From positions 69,304,789 through 69,368,788 of the forward strand of contig OY282558.1 in NCBI GenBank assembly GCA_958295665.1: a DNA stretch of 64,000 bases, written 5' to 3'. The stretch is from Tipula vernalis (Eukaryota; Arthropoda; Insecta; Diptera; Tipulidae). Position numbers and translations under genes: made by a program. Under the pieces are notes generated by a model. That model had not been told where the DNA came from, searched no databases, and was given only the letters and a program-made list of their open reading frames with translations. Shown one piece after another: positions 60,909 to 64,000 of this stretch. Position 1 is the first letter of the stretch; every line of letters starts with the position of its first letter.

Positions 60909-63085
60909 CAGTGAAACTTGCCAAAGCTGGAACTTGGAAATGCCGGAAGCTTGTTTAAGGAGGAATTTTTTTTTTCCCAACATTAATTTTTACATTGAAT
61001 TAAACTTGGTCTTGCCGGAAACTTGTTAAACCTGGAAGGCGGAGCGATTTTTCGATCCAAACAACATGAAATAGTATAAATTCAACTTGAGAAACCCGGA
61101 ATAAAATCTCAAGCCAAAAACATATTTAATAAGATACCTTAAGATGTAAACATAGTGACAAAAGTTTCACTATTTTACATTTAAAGATTTAGTGTTTGCA
61201 ATGACATCTCTAATAAAGTATTTGAACTATTTAAATTTTCATAAGAGAACACTAAAAAAGTAAACTGCATACGAAAACACTAAAAGAAAATCAAACAAAA
61301 TCATAACAAGCAAACAAAAGCTGTCAAACCTTATGAAATGATTTCTATTTGATTTTATTCTTCAAAAGTAATAAAGGTTTTTTATAAATGGAGGAATCAT
61401 AAATTATATGAGTATGTAGTAAAAACGTAAATTCATACAGACAATAATTATAGATTTGTTAGTTCATAATTTAGTTTAATTGTCCAGTATTTTTTAATTT
61501 ACGATCCTGGAAAATCACAAATTTATAATGCGATTCAAAATAAAACGAACCTTCAACAACGTTATTTAAATTCACTTGAATCCGAAAAATTGTTAAAAAA
61601 AAAAAAAAAACAGGTGAAAAAAAATGATAAAATTGGGGAACATGTGTATGAATGGTTTTGTGCCGCAAGAAACAAAAATTTTCCTATTTCGGGGCCTATT
61701 TTAAAGGAAAAAGCAATACAAATCGCACAAAAATCTATTCCACCATTTACCGAATTCAAGGCGTCCACAGGATGGCTGGACAGTTTTAAACATCGGTACA
61801 ACATTACTTTTCAACAAATTTCACGTGAAGCTAAGGACGTTGATCCTGAAAGCGTTAGTTCGTGGCACACTAAACTGAAAAGCATAATAAATGATTAACG
61901 ATGCGTCAAATATTGCGAATGTGGATGAAACAGCTTTATTTTGTCGACCACTTCTAGACAAAACCTTATCACTTAAAGGGGACAAATGCTTTGGAGGCAA
62001 AAAAGCCAAAGACAGGCTCAATGTCGCTTTGGTGGTTTTTATGGATGGGACAATTAAAAAACCAATCATTATAGGTAATGCCACCAAACCAAGAGCATTC
62101 AAAAACATCGACTTTAAACATTTCCGATAAAATATTATGCTAATAGGAAAGCTTGGATGAAATCCAGCATTTTGGAAGAAATTCTACGTGATCTAAATAA
62201 TGAAATGTCTAAGGCTGATAGGCAGATCCTCTTATTTTTAGACAATGCTACATACCACCCAAAGAATGATTATTCTAACGTTAAGCTAATATTTTTCCAA
62301 TACCACTGCATCTTTGCAACCTCTTGATGCAGGGATTATCGCCAACTTTAAATTTCATTATCGGAAGCTTGTTTTGTTTCAAAAACTACTGGCTTTTATG
62401 GATACCGCAACAAAGGCGTCTGAACTATCTAAACGATTAAATATATTGGATGTGATATATTATATCAAAGATTCCGTAGAGAATATCAAGTAGGATACCA
62501 TAACGAAATGTTTTCGAAAGTCTACCAATATTTCAGATACAAATGATGAAGACACAATTCATACAACGGAGCTGCAAAATATGATAGGGGCGATTTATGG
62601 GGATCATTTAAATAGTGCACTGGACTATTTAGCTATCGACCAAAATTTTAACTGAAATATTGTCAAACAGTGATAGCGACTCAGATTCAATCAATGAGAT
62701 AAGCACTGCTATACCAACTAGGTGTGTTGTTATACAGCACCTCGAAGAGGTTCAACGATACGCTCTGAATAAAAATGACCCAAAATTATTAAACTTTGGC
62801 CAAATTGCAAGTCATTTCAAAACCATCAACTTCCAAGCTTAAACAATCTACGTTGAATGACTTTTTTAACAAAAATTAAGCTTTACAAGTTTATTAATTT
62901 TTCTTTAATTTAGCGATAATTATTTTTAATTTATGTTGAATATTTTGAAGTAAAATTAACGATGGACTTGTAAATGTGACTATAGCGCAATGTTTTAACA
63001 CTGGAACTTGTAAGAGCTGGAAAACTTCTCAGAGCTGGAAATTTCGCTTGGTCCCACGCGATTCCAGCTTTGACAAGTTTTACAG
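60909..63085 (+). mobile_element. Pogo/Tigger-type DNA transposon with TIRs and TA duplication
   Basis: A 2.18-kb element. Left TIR (60909-60932) CAGTGAAACTTGCCAAAGCT then GGAA; right TIR (63062-63085, reverse complement) CTGTAAAACTTGTCAAAGCT then GGAA, with TA just outside both ends. Sub-terminal copies of AGCTGGAA, GCCGGAA and CCTGGAA with nearby CTTG occur on both sides (60930-61040; 63005-63060) and look like repeated transposase-binding sites. It contains a decayed transposase gene. Confidence 0.9.
61600..62879 (+). pseudogene. Pogo/Tigger transposase pseudogene with C-terminal PIP-box
   Basis: A CENP-B-type helix-turn-helix is present (VYEWFCAARNKNFPISGP, FKASTGWLDSFKHRYNITF). The DDE_1 catalytic region follows with NVDETALF, GGKKAKDRLNVALVVF, NATKPRAFKNI, LLFLDNATYHP and LQPLDAGIIANFK, so all three acidic positions are still readable, though in different frames. 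Frameshifts lie near 61890, 62128 and 62310, with stops near 62493 and 62653. The first helix-turn-helix (psq/CENPB_N) is missing; the sequence before it is a run of A ending in CAG. The tail reads QSTLNDFFNKN followed by TAA at 62877, matching the QxxLxxFF PCNA-interacting box known from pogo transposase. Relatives: jerky/Tigger/CENP-B. Confidence 0.88.
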
Positions 63086-64000
63086 TATTTTAATTCGTCA
63101 GAGCCAACTTTTGAAAGTTCGAAAAATATATTTTAGAAATAATTTAATTTTAATATTTCTGCAACTAGTATTTATTTAATACCAATATAGCATTCCTGTA
63201 AATTGTTGTTAAAGATATATAGAGAACTTTTATATAATACTTGAAGCTAAAAAACACCATTTTTACTATGGATTCTTATGGAAATCAGTGAAAAGTTATA
63301 CCACTAAAAAAGCTTCTAAAAATACGTCACTATGATTATGGCTCTGCTAATATCTACTAATTTTAAGCATAAAGTTTTTTTTATTGAGAAATAACTGTAA
63401 ATATTACGGAATCTCTCTTCAATAAATTTTCTTTAGAATAAGTAATAAAAATTGAATACACCCTTTTACCGAAGTTCCGTTAAAACTTGTAGTAGACTAA
63501 TCTTTGTCAACGGAAAATTGTGAGTTTTTTTTTTTTTTTTTTTTGAGATTGTAAGCTGGAAAAGTGACGACTTTTCTGGAAAATTAGTAATCAATTAGGA
63601 AATTAATTAATTTATTAGGTTAGATCAAATGTAGCTATGGTAGATGGGTGAATTTGTGGCAGACAAATAGCAAATAACCATTCGAGGGTAATAAGGGGTT
63701 TTATTGAGAAAACAAATTATGGTATAAACTTATTAAAGACAAACCGGGCAATTTGCGAAGTTGTGGCAAATATCAGTTATACATTTTTACTATGAAATAA
63801 GTCAATACTTTTGCAAATCATATCTACATATTGGGCATATCCAATGCAGAGTGAGACCTCACGCCCTCTACTCAAAACAAGTAGGTCACACACATTTTAC
63901 GTACTAAAAAATATTTTTTTCGGTATGACTTTAATGCACTGAATGTGCCGAATATGTAGGTAGGTAAGGGAAATCGAACAAACAACAAATTGCACTTATT
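63086..64000. other. No gene recognised at the right edge
   Basis: AT-rich DNA with a poly(T) run at 63520-63544; no motif seen. Confidence 0.45.

Overview
The window is AT-rich eukaryotic DNA, almost certainly from an insect and most likely a fly (Diptera). This is inferred from a THAP/P-element transposase gene with short GT-AG introns (67 and 90 bp), several BEL/Pao and Ty3/gypsy fragments, endonuclease/RT/RNase H non-LTR retrotransposons, and mariner and pogo/Tigger DNA transposons. I see no bacterial gene structure, rRNA or tRNA gene. Nearly all recognisable coding sequence is transposon sequence broken by stops, frameshifts and deletions. The only candidate for a host gene is a 51-codon open exon ending in a clean splice donor at 41980-42132 on the minus strand.

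Layout. 1-899: LINE fragment (minus). 915-2830: BEL/Pao relic (minus). 4415-6662: plus-strand LINE split by a 1.33-kb Ty3/gypsy mini-element (5030-6362) with ACAT target duplications and two ~50-bp palindromic ends. 6899-9965: long 5'-truncated LINE (minus). 12240-12650: degenerate tandem repeats. 12834-13970: weak BEL/Pao-like remnant. 14100-14670: C-poor TTGAG-rich tract. 15415-16522: inactive mariner with both terminal inverted repeats (TIRs). 19500-21900: BEL/Pao relic (minus). 22073-26955: foldback element with ~268-bp inverted ends, a 9-bp target duplication, a 163-bp tandem array of 19 full copies plus a partial one, and a LINE at its orientation switch.

29015-31790 and 43243-46250 are two direct copies of one large repeat, mostly a degenerate 9-bp (TTCATAAAA) repeat. 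Related 9-bp tracts with LINE pieces and a ~1.75-kb tandem duplication continue to 52330. 33640-33894: MITE. 35870-36714: LINE RT. 36715-39640: nearly full-length P/THAP9-like transposon. 40855-41164: (TA)n. 41980-43200: possible 5' part of a host gene. 50101-50731: second foldback element. 52560-53800: GC-rich island. 55580-57560: BEL/Pao relic (minus). 60909-63085: pogo/Tigger element with TIRs, TA duplications and a C-terminal PCNA-binding-type motif.

The genes form no pathway. The window records repeated, nested insertion, satellite growth and decay. The most unusual objects are the gypsy mini-element with palindromic ends, the foldback/163-bp array element and the large 9-bp-periodic blocks.
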